Assembly (NCBI RefSeq): GCF_000010405.1
Contig: NC_009465.1
Coordinates: 372,001 to 436,000, forward strand
Reading direction: 5' to 3'
Origin: Candidatus Vesicomyosocius okutanii
GTDB lineage: Bacteria; Pseudomonadota; Gammaproteobacteria; PS1; Pseudothioglobaceae
DNA: 64,000 nt
In this document: piece after piece, positions 22,980-31,765 of the stretch
How the letters are laid out: every line of letters begins with the position of its first letter
Numbering within the stretch: the stretch's first letter is position 1
The notes under the pieces: model-generated
What the model was told of the DNA's origin: nothing
What the model saw: the letters and a program-made list of their open reading frames with translations, nothing else
Database searches by the model: none
Translations under genes and position numbers: made by a program

Positions 22980-23489
22980 ATGATTACTGTCATTGATGCT
23001 AGTATTAAAGAGCGTAGAGACGCTAAGGCAGCGCATGAATTATTTACTATTAATACGGTTATTGTCCATTTATTTTTTACTTTGGGGTTGATTAAATTGC
23101 TCAATATTGACATGAATAGTGCAATTTATTTATCTATTTTAATTTCCTTTGTCATTATCATCTATACTTATTTTCGAACTAAAAAAGCTAAAAGTAATGA
23201 TGCGTATCTAGTTTATTTACACTGGCAGCTTTCACTTAATCGTTACAAATTACTTATTAGTGCTTATGTTTTTTATTTTTTAGTTACTTCACTAGGGTTG
23301 ATTATTTCAACAGATGTACCTATAAGTATGGACGGTATAAGAATTATTGATTCAATTTTAAGTTTATTGGGTATAGTACCATTATTTTTTTGTATTTTAC
23401 TGTCTGTTGTATTAGGTTCTGGTTCAATGTTTAATGCGGGTCGTAGTGAAATTAATCAAAAATTAGTACAAAAATATCCTAAAAGTTAG
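22980..23489 (+). CDS. Inner-membrane protein of unknown function next to thiL
   Basis: A 169-residue protein with a charged N-terminus and four hydrophobic segments, at about residues 21-38, 43-62, 89-109 and 122-146. I recognise no catalytic motif. Its stop codon overlaps the thiL GTG by one base, so translation is probably coupled and the frame is very likely real. Position alone suggests no function; a pgpA gene often follows thiL in relatives, but this protein lacks PgpA motifs. Confidence 0.75.
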   Translation: MITVIDASIKERRDAKAAHELFTINTVIVHLFFTLGLIKLLNIDMNSAIYLSILISFVIIIYTYFRTKKAKSNDAYLVYLHWQLSLNRYKLLISAYVFYFLVTSLGLIISTDVPISMDGIRIIDSILSLLGIVPLFFCILLSVVLGSGSMFNAGRSEINQKLVQKYPKS

Positions 23490-24418
23490 TGAATGAGTTC
23501 TCTTTAATTGAAACTTATTTTAATTGGGGTAGTTCGAGTTTAGCTAATTTAGGGATTGGTGATGATTGTGCTGTGATTAATATAGATCCTAATTATCAAT
23601 TAGTAACTAGTGTTGATACTTTGATTGAAGGTGTGCATTTTCCTTTAAATACTAGTGCAAGTGATATTGCCTATAAATCTTTAGCAGTTAATTTAAGTGA
23701 TTTAGCAGCAATGGGGGCACGTGCAAAATATTTCACACTTGCACTAACATTGCCAAATATTAAAAAGAAATGGCTTAGTCAATTTTCTGCTTCACTTAAA
23801 TCCTTATCAGATGAAATTGGTATTATATTGGTTGGTGGGGATACTACAAAAGGTACGTTAAGTATCACTATTAATGTTACTGGTGTAGTTGAAAAAGACA
23901 AAGCATTATTACGTTCATCCGCTCAAGTAGGAGATTTAATTTTTGTGTCTAATACGATTAGTGATGCGGCTTATGCTTGGAAGCAATTACAAAATAATCA
24001 AATACCTTCTGAGTATGCTATTAACCACTTTAATCGACCTAAGCCACAATTAGTTTTAGGGCAACAGTTATCAACTATTGCTAACGCTTGTATTGATATT
24101 TCTGATGGTTTAGAACAAGATTTAAAGCATATTCTTACTTGTTCTAATGTAGGTGCGAGTATCAATATTGATGATATCCCATTGACTAATGAGGTTAAAA
24201 CTTATATTGCAAAAACTAATGATTGGTGTTTGGTACTGGCAGGTGGTGATGATTATGAATTATGTTTTACTGTACCAGTTAAAAATATGAATTTACTAAA
24301 AAACTTACAAAGTAAAAACAATGTTACAGTTACTCAGATTGGCATTATTAATGATTCTATGATGTTAACTAAAATTGGAACTTTTGATAAGCAATGTTGT
24401 TCTTATCAGCATTTCTAG
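23489..24418 (+). CDS. thiL: Thiamine-monophosphate kinase
   Basis: Phosphorylates thiamine monophosphate to the active diphosphate, serving TPP enzymes such as AceE and IlvB. The 309 residues start with GTG at 23489, giving MNEFSLIETYF. Signature segments are GIGDDCAVI, SVDTLIEGVHF, NLSDLAAMGA, LVGGDTTKG and CIDISDGLEQDL, with GGDDYELCF near the C-terminus. Length is normal (E. coli 325). It ends the proB-thiL plus-strand run; dksA converges from the other side. Confidence 0.96.
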   Translation: MNEFSLIETYFNWGSSSLANLGIGDDCAVINIDPNYQLVTSVDTLIEGVHFPLNTSASDIAYKSLAVNLSDLAAMGARAKYFTLALTLPNIKKKWLSQFSASLKSLSDEIGIILVGGDTTKGTLSITINVTGVVEKDKALLRSSAQVGDLIFVSNTISDAAYAWKQLQNNQIPSEYAINHFNRPKPQLVLGQQLSTIANACIDISDGLEQDLKHILTCSNVGASINIDDIPLTNEVKTYIAKTNDWCLVLAGGDDYELCFTVPVKNMNLLKNLQSKNNVTVTQIGIINDSMMLTKIGTFDKQCCSYQHF

Positions 24419-24454
24419 TTAGTAAATAGATATTTTTTGCTTGTAAAATATATT

Positions 24455-24865
24455 TTAAACTTCTTTTTTTTCTGCAATGGTTTTACAATCAATACATTCA
24501 TCAGCAGTAGGACGTGCTTCTAGTCGCATTAAGGAAATTTCAGCACCACATGTTTTACAAAAGCCATAATCGCCCAGTTCAATAATATGCAAAGTTTTGT
24601 CAATTTTTCCAATCAGTTTTCTTTCACGGTCACGTGTCCTTAATTCTAAAGCAAATTCTTCTTCAAGAGTAGCTCTGTCGTTAATATCAGCAACTTGGTT
24701 TGAATCTTCTTGGATATGATTAATAGTTGATTCAGCATCATCAACTAACTGTTCTCTCCATGCGTTTAACTTATTTTTAAAATGTTCAAGTTGAGTATCA
24801 TTCATAAACTTCTCATTTTTCTTAGGTTGATAATCAAGAATTTCTTGATAAATTGATTGCGACAT
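24455..24865 (-). CDS. dksA: RNA polymerase-binding transcription factor DksA
   Basis: Binds the RNA polymerase secondary channel and, with ppGpp, controls rRNA and amino-acid promoters. The 136 residues have the long coiled coil (DINDRATLEEEFALELRTRD) and a zinc finger with CKTCG and CIDC. The tip DxxDxA is present as DINDRA. Its retention contrasts with the absence of spoT after rpoZ in this window. Convergent with thiL. Confidence 0.95.
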   Translation of the reverse strand: MSQSIYQEILDYQPKKNEKFMNDTQLEHFKNKLNAWREQLVDDAESTINHIQEDSNQVADINDRATLEEEFALELRTRDRERKLIGKIDKTLHIIELGDYGFCKTCGAEISLMRLEARPTADECIDCKTIAEKKEV

Positions 24866-24955
24866 AATAACTAGATTAATTAAAAATAGTATGTTTATAC
24901 CTAAACTACCTTAAAATAGCAATTTATTTTTTATGTTTTTTATATTAAATTTTTT

Positions 24956-25717
24956 ATGGCATTAGAAGCATTAATCTTTGATGTTGACGGAACTCTTGCA
25001 AATACTGAGCGTGATGGACATTTGACAGCCTTTAATTTAGCGTTTAAGGAATTAGACTTAGATTGGCATTGGTCAAACAAAATTTATCATGAGTTACTTA
25101 ATGTAACAGGAGGAAAACTGCGGATTAAATATTATTTAACAAAATACAATCAAACATTTGAGCATCAATATTTGGATGATTTTATCGATTCTATTCATCA
25201 GCTAAAGACTAAAATTTATGTACGTTTAATGAGTCAAGGTGCAGTACCTTTACGGATAGGCGTTAAACGTTTGTTTAATGAGGCAAGAAAAGCCAATCTT
25301 AGATTGGCAATTGCCACAACGACAACGCCTATTAATGTTGATGCTTTGATTACAAGTACATTAGGATCTGAGTCACTAGATTGGTTTGAGGTTATTGGTT
25401 CTGGTAATATTGTGTCAAAGTTGAAGCCAGCTGGTGATATTTATACTTATGTATTAAAGCAGATGAGATTGGATCCTGCAAAATGTTTTGCCTTTGAAGA
25501 TTCACATAATGGCATTATTTCAGCTACCGAGGCGGGGTTAAAAACTTTGATTACTACTAATGAATATACCAAGTCGCATTGTTTTGATGGTGCGATGGTG
25601 GTGCTTAATCATTTAGGTGAGTCTAATGTACCGTTTCAGTTAATTAAGGGCGATAAAACTAATGCAACTTATGTTAGTATTGATTATTTAAAGGAACTTT
25701 ATGCAAAATATTGTTAG
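24956..25717 (+). CDS. cbbY: HAD-family phosphatase, CbbY type
   Basis: A 253-residue HAD phosphatase of the CbbY/CbbZ group, known from Calvin-cycle bacteria to dephosphorylate xylulose-1,5-bisphosphate, an inhibitor of RuBisCO. Motif I is FDVDGTLANTE, motif II is the IATTTTP region, and motifs III-IV are K in SKLKPAGD and FEDSHNGI. The N-terminal cap with WHWSNKIYHELLNVTGG resembles CbbY. It overlaps ilvA by 17 bases. The Calvin-cycle role is by family, since no RuBisCO gene lies in the window. Confidence 0.85.
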   Translation: MALEALIFDVDGTLANTERDGHLTAFNLAFKELDLDWHWSNKIYHELLNVTGGKLRIKYYLTKYNQTFEHQYLDDFIDSIHQLKTKIYVRLMSQGAVPLRIGVKRLFNEARKANLRLAIATTTTPINVDALITSTLGSESLDWFEVIGSGNIVSKLKPAGDIYTYVLKQMRLDPAKCFAFEDSHNGIISATEAGLKTLITTNEYTKSHCFDGAMVVLNHLGESNVPFQLIKGDKTNATYVSIDYLKELYAKYC

Positions 25718-26678
25718 CCGTATTAAACGAGATGTTGTTAATGAGGTTGTTAGAAAAACTCAATTAGAATTTGCCAGTCAAATTAGTATGCATTTAGATA
25801 ATAAAATTTATTTAAAACGTGAAGATTTAACCCCTGTACATTCTTTTAAATTGCGCGGTGCTTATCATAAGATTCGAACATTAAACATTCGACAATTATC
25901 TAAAGGTGTGATTACTTGTTCAGCTGGAAATCATGCACAAGGTGTTGCTTTTTCTGCAAAAAAATTAGGTATCTATGCTGTTATTGTGATGCCTAAAATT
26001 ACTCCAAAAATTAAAGTTGACTCGGTTAAATCTTTAGGTGCAGAAGTTATTTTATTTGGAAATAGCTATGATGTGGCTTATGATTTTTCGCAAAATATCG
26101 CCAAGAAAAAAGGATATACATTTATTCACGCATTTGATGATCTTGATGTTATTGCTGGACAGGGAACGATTGCTTATGAGCTTTTGGAGCAATTAGATGA
26201 TATTGATTATATTTTTGTTCCAGTTGGCGGCGGCGGTTTAATTACGGGTATTGCTAGTGTGATTAAAACGCAGCGACCAAAGATTAAAATTATTGGTGTT
26301 GAACCTGTTGGTTCTGCTGCATTCACACGTTCAATTACTAGTAATACACATGCTGTTTTAGACGAGGTAGATGTTTTTGCTGAGGGTGTTGCGGTTAAGA
26401 AAGTTGGATTTGAAAACTTGAGAATTGCTAAAAAATTGGTTAATGGTACTGTTCTGGTTAGTAATGATGAGATGTGTGCAGCAATTAAGGATATTTATAA
26501 TCAAAATCGTTATATTGTTGAGCCTTCTGGTGCATTAGCTTTGGCTGGGATAAAGCGTTATATTTTTGATAAACAATTGCATAATAATAATATCATTAGC
26601 ATTGTTAGTGGCGCAAATATGAATTTTGATCGTTTGCGATATATTACTGAGCGTGCTAATTTAAATGAGTATAACTAG
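25701..26678 (+). CDS. ilvA: Threonine dehydratase, catalytic domain only
   Basis: PLP enzyme deaminating threonine to 2-oxobutanoate for isoleucine. The 325 residues match the catalytic half of biosynthetic IlvA: SFKLRGAY with the Schiff-base K50, SAGNHAQGVA, and the PLP-phosphate loop VGGGGLITG. The end SGANMNFDRLRYITERA is the point where E. coli IlvA (514 residues) enters its two ACT-like regulatory domains. Here it stops 11 codons after MNFD. Allosteric isoleucine inhibition is probably lost. A catabolic TdcB-type enzyme is less likely, given the MNFDRLRY ending. Confidence 0.9.
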   Translation: MQNIVSRIKRDVVNEVVRKTQLEFASQISMHLDNKIYLKREDLTPVHSFKLRGAYHKIRTLNIRQLSKGVITCSAGNHAQGVAFSAKKLGIYAVIVMPKITPKIKVDSVKSLGAEVILFGNSYDVAYDFSQNIAKKKGYTFIHAFDDLDVIAGQGTIAYELLEQLDDIDYIFVPVGGGGLITGIASVIKTQRPKIKIIGVEPVGSAAFTRSITSNTHAVLDEVDVFAEGVAVKKVGFENLRIAKKLVNGTVLVSNDEMCAAIKDIYNQNRYIVEPSGALALAGIKRYIFDKQLHNNNIISIVSGANMNFDRLRYITERANLNEYN

Positions 26679-27664
26679 AGGGTTTTTTAGTTCATTAAAT
26701 AAGTATTCTGTTAATGAGGTTGTTTTATTGTTTTAGATTTTTTTTGAACGCCTATGAATTTTACTTAATTTTATAAAAAAATTAGTAGTTATTGGAATAT
26801 TTTATAATGGTACTTATTTTTGGTAGTGTATAAGTTAGAGATACATCTAACTTTAAATAGGTATTTTTTATCTTTAGGTGTAAAAGCCAATAGATAGTGT
26901 TTTCTTAGGGATAGTAAAAAATAATATTGATATAGATGGAAATTTTTTAGTTAGAAAGAGAGTCTTGTTTATTAAGTAAGGATTTTTAGTTATTATTGTT
27001 CTGATGCATTAGTTTAACTGATAGTTATAAAAAAGTATGCGTCGTGTTGGGTTTAGAAGTAGTTTAGAGTGTGTGTAGGGTTTTGATAAAGTGATTCAAT
27101 GCTGCTATACATCTGATAATTAATATCACTTAACAACTTACAAAAGGTTGAAGTAGAAATCTTTAGTGGTATTGTTAGTTATGGTAATCATATAAGGGTA
27201 ATATTAACGGTATTAGAGGGGAAAGGTATTTACAAATAGATCTAATTGGTTCAATAGATTAGTTATATATATTTTTAATATATGTAACTAAGATAGACCA
27301 GTAATAAGCCTTTAATTGATATAAATTTATAGTTCTAAGTCTTTGTATAAAGGCGAAGAGGTAGTTAACAGAATCAAAATGAAACTTGTTCTTAGAAAAT
27401 TAACAATGTTAAAGAGTAATAGTATTACAATAGTGTTTAGTAATAGTGGTAATTTTAGTTATAAAATAAAACTTATCTAAGCGATATACTCAAGTAATTT
27501 AATATTTGTGTGAATGCTCTATTTCGGTTAGAATAGTTTTTGTCGAATAAAATGGGCTATAAGTATTTTTTTAGAATAGAAAAACTTTTTCTTGAAATAT
27601 TGTATTAGATAAATAAATTCAGTGCTAAACCATTGGTAATGCCGTTTTTAACAAAAACAATATT
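26679..27664. other. Gene-free stretch after ilvA, possibly including its lost regulatory domain
   Basis: Nearly 1 kb with stops in all frames. Just after the ilvA stop, a shifted frame (about 26692-26745) reads GFFSSLNKYSVNEVVLLF, which loosely resembles the first ACT-like repeat of IlvA (KxSVTEFNYR). This would mark a frameshift-truncated C-terminus, but the match is short. From about 26800 to 27660 I see no recognisable protein, RNA or repeat. Confidence 0.45.
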
Positions 27665-27702
27665 AATATGGTAATAATTAATCACAAAATTATTACCATA
27701 TT
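27665..27702. repeat. Perfect 15-bp inverted repeat, loop 8
   Basis: AATATGGTAATAATT (27665-27679) and its exact complement (27688-27702) are separated by eight bases. The stem is AT-rich and followed by TTGTATC, not a clean T run, so a factor-independent terminator is possible but weak. Its location 210 bases before icd, in otherwise decayed sequence, suggests it is conserved for a reason. Confidence 0.7.
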
Positions 27703-27876
27703 TTGTATCTTAAATTTAAAGGTAAGAGGTTATCAACAACATTGATTAAATAACTAAAACACTTTAGTCAATTAGTTGTGAGAGTAATTTTTGAAGATTC
27801 TCAATTATGATTAAAAACTTTGATTTGAACAAATTTTTAGGTAAGCGAATACTATTTAAGTAGTAAATATGCTAAA

Positions 27877-27901
27877 ATTATGCAGTTTCTAACTGCATAA
27901 T
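27877..27901 (+). promoter_or_regulatory. Strong hairpin directly before the icd start
   Basis: ATTATGCAGTT (27877-27887) pairs perfectly with AACTGCATAAT (27891-27901) over a three-base loop TCT. It ends 10 bases before the icd ATG, where a Shine-Dalgarno would normally lie; none is seen. It may be a leader hairpin or a protein-binding dyad. The function is inferred only from position and perfection. Confidence 0.6.
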
Positions 27902-27911
27902 TACCCTATTT

Positions 27912-29159
27912 ATGATTTATCAACACATTCAAATACCTCCAAAGGGTGAAAAAATTAGCTTTAAAAAAGGAGTTATTAAAGTACCAAATTATCCAATTAT
28001 TACTTATATTGAAGGTGATGGTATTGGTGTAGATGTATCACCGGTGATGAAAAAAGTGATTGATTCTATTGTTGCTAAAGCATATAACGGTTCAAAAGCA
28101 ATTCAATGGATGAATATTTATGCAGGAAAAAAAGCAAATGATATTTATGGTGAGTATTTACCACAAGAAACTTTAGATGCTATAAAGGAATTTTCAGTTT
28201 CTATTAAGGGTCCGTTAACTACTCCGGTGGGTGGTGGTGTTCGTTCTTTAAATGTAGCTATTCGTCAAATGTTGGATTTATTTATTTGTCAACGTCCAGT
28301 TAAGTATCTTAAAGGTACTCCCTCACCAGTCAAAGCTCCTGAAAAGGTTGATATGGTTATTTTTAGAGAAAACTCTGAAGATATTTATGCAGGTATTGAA
28401 TATCAGGAAGGCACTGCTGAGGTAAAAAAAGTTATTGATTTTTTACAATATGAAATGGGCACGAAAAAGATTCGTTTTCCTGATACTTCAGGAATTGGCA
28501 TTAAACCAGTTTCTAAAGAGGGTACAGAACGTTTAGTACGTGCAGCTATTCAATATGCTATTGACAATAATAAAGATTCAGTAACTTTAGTACACAAAGG
28601 TAATATTATGAAATTTACCGAAGGTAGTTTTAGAAATTGGAGTTATCAATTAGCGTGTGATGAATTTGGTGCAACTACCTTTGGTGATGGGCCGTGGAAG
28701 TCGTTTAAAAATCCAAACACAGGTATGGTAATTATAATTAAAGATGTTATTGCAGACGCTTTTTTGCAACAAATTCTTTTACGTCCTGAGGAATATTCGG
28801 TCATTGCTACACTTAATTTAAATGGTGATTATATTTCAGATGCATTAGCCGCTCAAGTAGGTGGTATTGGTATTGCGCCAAGTGCTAATCTTTCGGATAC
28901 GATAGCGGTATTTGAAGCAACACATGGTACAGCGCCAAAATATGCAGAACTTAATAAAGTTAATCCAGGTTCAATTATTCTTTCGGCAGAAATGATGCTT
29001 AGGCATATGGGTTGGATACAAGCAGCCGATATGGTTTTAGAGGCAATGTCTAATGTTATTCAAAATAAAACTGTAACTTATGATTTAGAAAGACTTATGG
29101 ATGATGCGACACTGTTATCATGCTCTGAATTTGGGGATGCGCTCATTGATTATATATAA
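27912..29159 (+). CDS. icd: Isocitrate dehydrogenase (NADP-type)
   Basis: Oxidative decarboxylation of isocitrate to 2-oxoglutarate, supplying glutamate synthesis. The 415 residues match the homodimeric bacterial enzyme. [15 protein letters not shown] is near the start, and [19 protein letters not shown] carries the substrate-binding serine that AceK phosphorylates in E. coli. [15 protein letters not shown] and the late [20 protein letters not shown] are also present. Length is normal. It follows a hairpin and lacks an obvious ribosome-binding site. In a symbiont with an incomplete TCA cycle it would serve biosynthesis; this is inference. Confidence 0.97.
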   Translation: MIYQHIQIPPKGEKISFKKGVIKVPNYPIITYIEGDGIGVDVSPVMKKVIDSIVAKAYNGSKAIQWMNIYAGKKANDIYGEYLPQETLDAIKEFSVSIKGPLTTPVGGGVRSLNVAIRQMLDLFICQRPVKYLKGTPSPVKAPEKVDMVIFRENSEDIYAGIEYQEGTAEVKKVIDFLQYEMGTKKIRFPDTSGIGIKPVSKEGTERLVRAAIQYAIDNNKDSVTLVHKGNIMKFTEGSFRNWSYQLACDEFGATTFGDGPWKSFKNPNTGMVIIIKDVIADAFLQQILLRPEEYSVIATLNLNGDYISDALAAQVGGIGIAPSANLSDTIAVFEATHGTAPKYAELNKVNPGSIILSAEMMLRHMGWIQAADMVLEAMSNVIQNKTVTYDLERLMDDATLLSCSEFGDALIDYI

Positions 29160-29211
29160 TCAAATTATTGTTTTTTAATAAATTTATCATATATTTTAAT
29201 TAGGATAAAAA

Positions 29212-29596
29212 ATGAAAAACGTAATAAAACTGGTGGTAATTGCTACAGTAGTAGTTGCTTCATTTGCATAGGTATTTTAGAACAACACAAACGGTTATGG
29301 TAATAATAATGGTTAGAGTTGGTATATTGTCAATGATCTTTCTAACTGGAGTATTTTTTAGATGAAAAGTGGTTTGTTATAATAATAAAGATACCACCAA
29401 TAATATATCTACTGTTTTAGTATATGACAATTCAACTGGTGTGGTTTCTGAAAATGCTAAGGAAAAATATAATGCTCACGTTAAAGGTTGTACAGATAGA
29501 AAACTTGTAGGAAATACTGACAGTAGAAATCAAAAATATTCAAACGGTGTTAAATTAAGGCTACTTTATGGTGGTTTTTGTTATCACTATATTTAA
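29212..29596 (+). pseudogene. Decayed paralogue of the downstream sulfur-globule-like gene
   Basis: After a start at 29212 the sequence reads MKNVIKLVVIATVVVASFA, a signal peptide like the one at 29846. A stop follows, then NTNGYGNNNG in the same frame, echoing the Asn/Gly-rich start of the live gene. Stops at 29270 and 29278 and later interrupt it. From about 29430 a frame open to TAA 29596 reads STGVVSENAKEKYNAHVKG and DSRNQKYSNGV, resembling a spacer and tail domain. The tandem arrangement and similar head indicate a dead duplicate. Confidence 0.7.
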
Positions 29597-29734
29597 ATTG
29601 AATTAATAATAAAATTTTTAGTATTCTTTTCCATATTTTTGTAATTGGTTTTAGTGAGATTATCTAGTGATTTTTTTATTTTTCTATTTTGGTATGAATG
29701 CTTTAATAGAAAAATGTATGATAGATTTCTATAA

Positions 29735-29845
29735 TGTTATTATCAGTTAATATTTATCGTATAATATCTAATAGAGACAACAGAGTCTGATACTTAAAAC
29801 CCTCTTAATAATAAGAGCGTTATACTTTTAAATTTGGAGATTAAT
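29735..29845 (+). promoter_or_regulatory. Promoter and leader of the sulfur-globule-like gene
   Basis: TATAAT at 29760-29765 is a consensus -10, with a weak TTATTA 17 bases upstream. The roughly 75-base leader contains CTCTTA-ATAA-TAAGAG (29801-29816), a short hairpin, and ends with GGAG six bases before the ATG at 29846. It is one of the clearest promoters in this window. Regulation is not evident beyond this. Confidence 0.45.
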
Positions 29846-30370
29846 ATGAAAAAGATAATTGCTATTGCTACTTTAGTAGCTGCTACATCAGCATCAGCTG
29901 GTTTCTTTAACAATAGTTCAAATAATAATGGCTACGGCTATGGTAATGGTTCAAATAATTGGGGCCCATTTGATGGTGGTTCTAACTTTGGTCCAATGAA
30001 TGGAGGTTCTAATTGGGGTCCTTTTTCAGGTGGTAACAATTGGGGCCCATTTGATGGTGGTTCTAACTTTGGTCCAATGAATGGAGGTTCTAATTGGGGT
30101 CCTTTTTCGAATAATAATGATATGAACAATGATTCTGACTGGGGTTTCCATTATAACAATAAGAATAAAACTAAAAATGTTTCTAATGTAACCGCTGACG
30201 GTAAATATGCAGGTACTGCTGATGCATTTGCTAAAGGCCAAGCTGATGCATTTGCCAAAGGCCAAGCTGATGCATTTGCCAAAGCCCAAGCTGATGCTTA
30301 TGCTAAGGGTTATGCAGATGCTAAGGCTAATGCAACTGTTGATAGTCGCGATCAAGTGATTGTTAAGTAA
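29846..30370 (+). CDS. Exported Asn/Gly-rich repeat protein, sulfur-globule-protein-like
   Basis: A 174-residue secreted protein. A signal peptide (residues 1-18, MKKIIAIATLVAATSASA) precedes a low-complexity body. Residues 38-64 form a 27-residue unit rich in N, W, G, P, F (NNWGPFDGGSNFGPMNGG), repeated from residue 65. Residues 125-156 are four copies of an octamer like ADAFAKGQ. The composition resembles sulfur globule envelope proteins of purple sulfur bacteria, which coat periplasmic sulfur; that assignment is by resemblance only. The ATG at 29846 with GGAG upstream is preferred over an in-frame TTG at 29834. It has its own promoter and terminator. Confidence 0.7.
   Translation: MKKIIAIATLVAATSASAGFFNNSSNNNGYGYGNGSNNWGPFDGGSNFGPMNGGSNWGPFSGGNNWGPFDGGSNFGPMNGGSNWGPFSNNNDMNNDSDWGFHYNNKNKTKNVSNVTADGKYAGTADAFAKGQADAFAKGQADAFAKAQADAYAKGYADAKANATVDSRDQVIVK
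29957..30108 (+). repeat. 81-bp tandem duplication inside the globule-like gene
   Basis: The sequence from 29957 restarts at 30038 with almost no base changes, for 81 bases in the first copy and about 70 in the second. It keeps frame and doubles a 27-residue N/W/G/P unit. Near identity implies recent duplication or gene conversion. Confidence 0.9.
30218..30313 (+). repeat. Four 24-bp in-frame tandem repeats
   Basis: Units starting at 30218, 30242, 30266 and 30290 encode ADAFAKGQ-type octamers. The first three differ by one or two bases and the fourth has drifted. This is a copy-number-variable candidate. Confidence 0.9.
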
Positions 30371-30396
30371 GTTAGTTTTAGTATTTAAGAATCAAT

Positions 30397-30424
30397 AAAG
30401 ATCATCCTTGTAGGGTGGTCTTTT
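30397..30424 (+). terminator. Terminator of the globule-like gene
   Basis: A 12-bp stem (AAAGATCATCCT with AGGGTGGTCTTT, two G-U pairs) and a three-base loop end in TTTT, 27 bases after the stop codon. It is a good intrinsic terminator. Confidence 0.8.
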
Positions 30425-30623
30425 GCGTTTGAGTAAAACTGTAGTAGTTTTAGAAACTTTAGCATTAGCTTAAACAATTATGTTTATAATAACGGCTATT
30501 TGTGGTTATGTTATTGAGTTATAACTTTTTTAGTATAAAACCATACTAACTTAAAAAGATATAAAAATAACTGATTTTTATATTGCTTTAGTATTCATGT
30601 ATCATTATAATTTTATCTATTAT

Positions 30624-30699
30624 TCCTTGATAGCTCAGTTGGTAGAGCAATGGACTGTTAATCCGTTTGTCGGTGGTTCGAGTCCACCTCGAGGAGCCA
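30624..30699 (+). tRNA. tRNA-Asn (GTT)
   Basis: A cloverleaf with anticodon GTT in the loop CTGTTAA. The acceptor TCCTTGA/TCGAGGA is paired with one G-U, the T loop is TTCGAGT, the discriminator is G and CCA is encoded. Confidence 0.97.
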
Positions 30700-31401
30700 T
30701 ATTTATATGGTTATATCATGTAAGTTATTGAATAATTTATGATATGTATTAAAATATCTACTATATACATCAAAGAAATAGTTTGTACTATTATGTCTAA
30801 TGACATAATAAATCTATATTTAAATAGTTCATTTAGTACTCTTATATATGAAGATATGGATCACTATATTAAACTTAAATGTAGTGACTAGTAAACATTA
30901 ATATGCAATTAAGTGTTTTGGTGATAATGACTTTATTTACTACATTATATTAGTAGATGATAGTTATCATTGTTAAGAATGTGTTAATAAATTCGTGTTA
31001 TTTATTGTTTAATTATAGAACAATAAGCTGTATATGAAATATAGATTATAAATTAACTCATATATAAGAGAGATATGCGTAAAATATTATGACTTATTTA
31101 TTGATTGTTTTGATGTATTTTAAGCGATTTTTTTAGACAGAAAAAACAAATTTAAAACTTTAAAGAATTGATATAAAGTATATTATTTATCTGTATATCT
31201 ATTATGTATTTTTCTTAATATTTTCTATATTTAGTATGTTGAAAGATAGTTTTATATCTAGGTAATTCAATATAAATTAATTATACTTATATTTTAAGGG
31301 CGTACTTCTTAAATATGGAAACAGAATATTTATATTACTTTAGTACTAATTGTTGTGTTTGATTTTCCAAAGTATTTAATTTTTATCTCTAATAATTTAA
31401 G
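30700..31401. other. Gene-free stretch after tRNA-Asn
   Basis: About 700 very AT-rich bases with no recognisable coding remnant. A perfect 9-bp inverted repeat (TATTATGTC, loop TAAT, 30789-30810) stands 90 bases after the tRNA and could end its transcript, though without a T run. Nothing else is seen. Confidence 0.5.
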
Positions 31402-31590
31402 ATGATGATTCGTGAAAAATGGTTATTTGCACCAATTAATAACTTAGGAAAAATTAAAGATACATGGTATTGTAATTTTGGTGTTTTTTTGCCTTATGAA
31501 AATGATGAGTTTGATATTTTTATAAAAGAAGAACGTCAAATTCTTAAAGGTATTAAACATAATGAGAAACTATTAAAAGAATTTACTTGA
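31402..31590 (+). CDS. Possible 62-residue protein before the DUF2130 gene
   Basis: An uninterrupted frame starting MMIREKWLFAPINNLGK, with a second possible start one codon later. The product is mixed acidic and basic, with aromatic residues in the first half and a lysine-rich helical end. It has no signal peptide or membrane segment, and I recognise no family. It is flanked by non-coding sequence on both sides and has no clear ribosome-binding site. It could be real, or the tail of an eroded gene. The nearby DUF2130 gene is 175 bases downstream on the same strand. Confidence 0.35.
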   Translation: MMIREKWLFAPINNLGKIKDTWYCNFGVFLPYENDEFDIFIKEERQILKGIKHNEKLLKEFT

Positions 31591-31765
31591 TAAATTAGAC
31601 AAGTAATAGATAAATCACTCTATATAGAAGGTAGTATAGATATTGTATTTTTCATACAATAAAAGTACTTATTGTTAAGTATAGAAGAAGTTCTGAGAAT
31701 TGTTTAACTTAACAAGTTTAATGCTGATATTGTTTATTAATTATAAATAAGTCAAGGAGAAGAAA

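Noticed and set aside
27665-27702. Intrinsic terminator for ilvA
   Set aside because: The stem is strong but almost entirely AT and lacks a T run. It is also about 1 kb from the ilvA stop, so it is reported as an inverted repeat only.
29369-29596. A 75-codon frame as a separate hypothetical gene
   Set aside because: It lies within the decayed tandem paralogue of the globule-like gene and is better explained as its open remnant.
29938-30129. Minus-strand frames opposite the globule-like gene
   Set aside because: They are mirror readings of the tandem repeats, which avoid stops because of repeat composition.
29957-30313. CRISPR array
   Set aside because: The repeats are contiguous, in frame and coding, without spacers.
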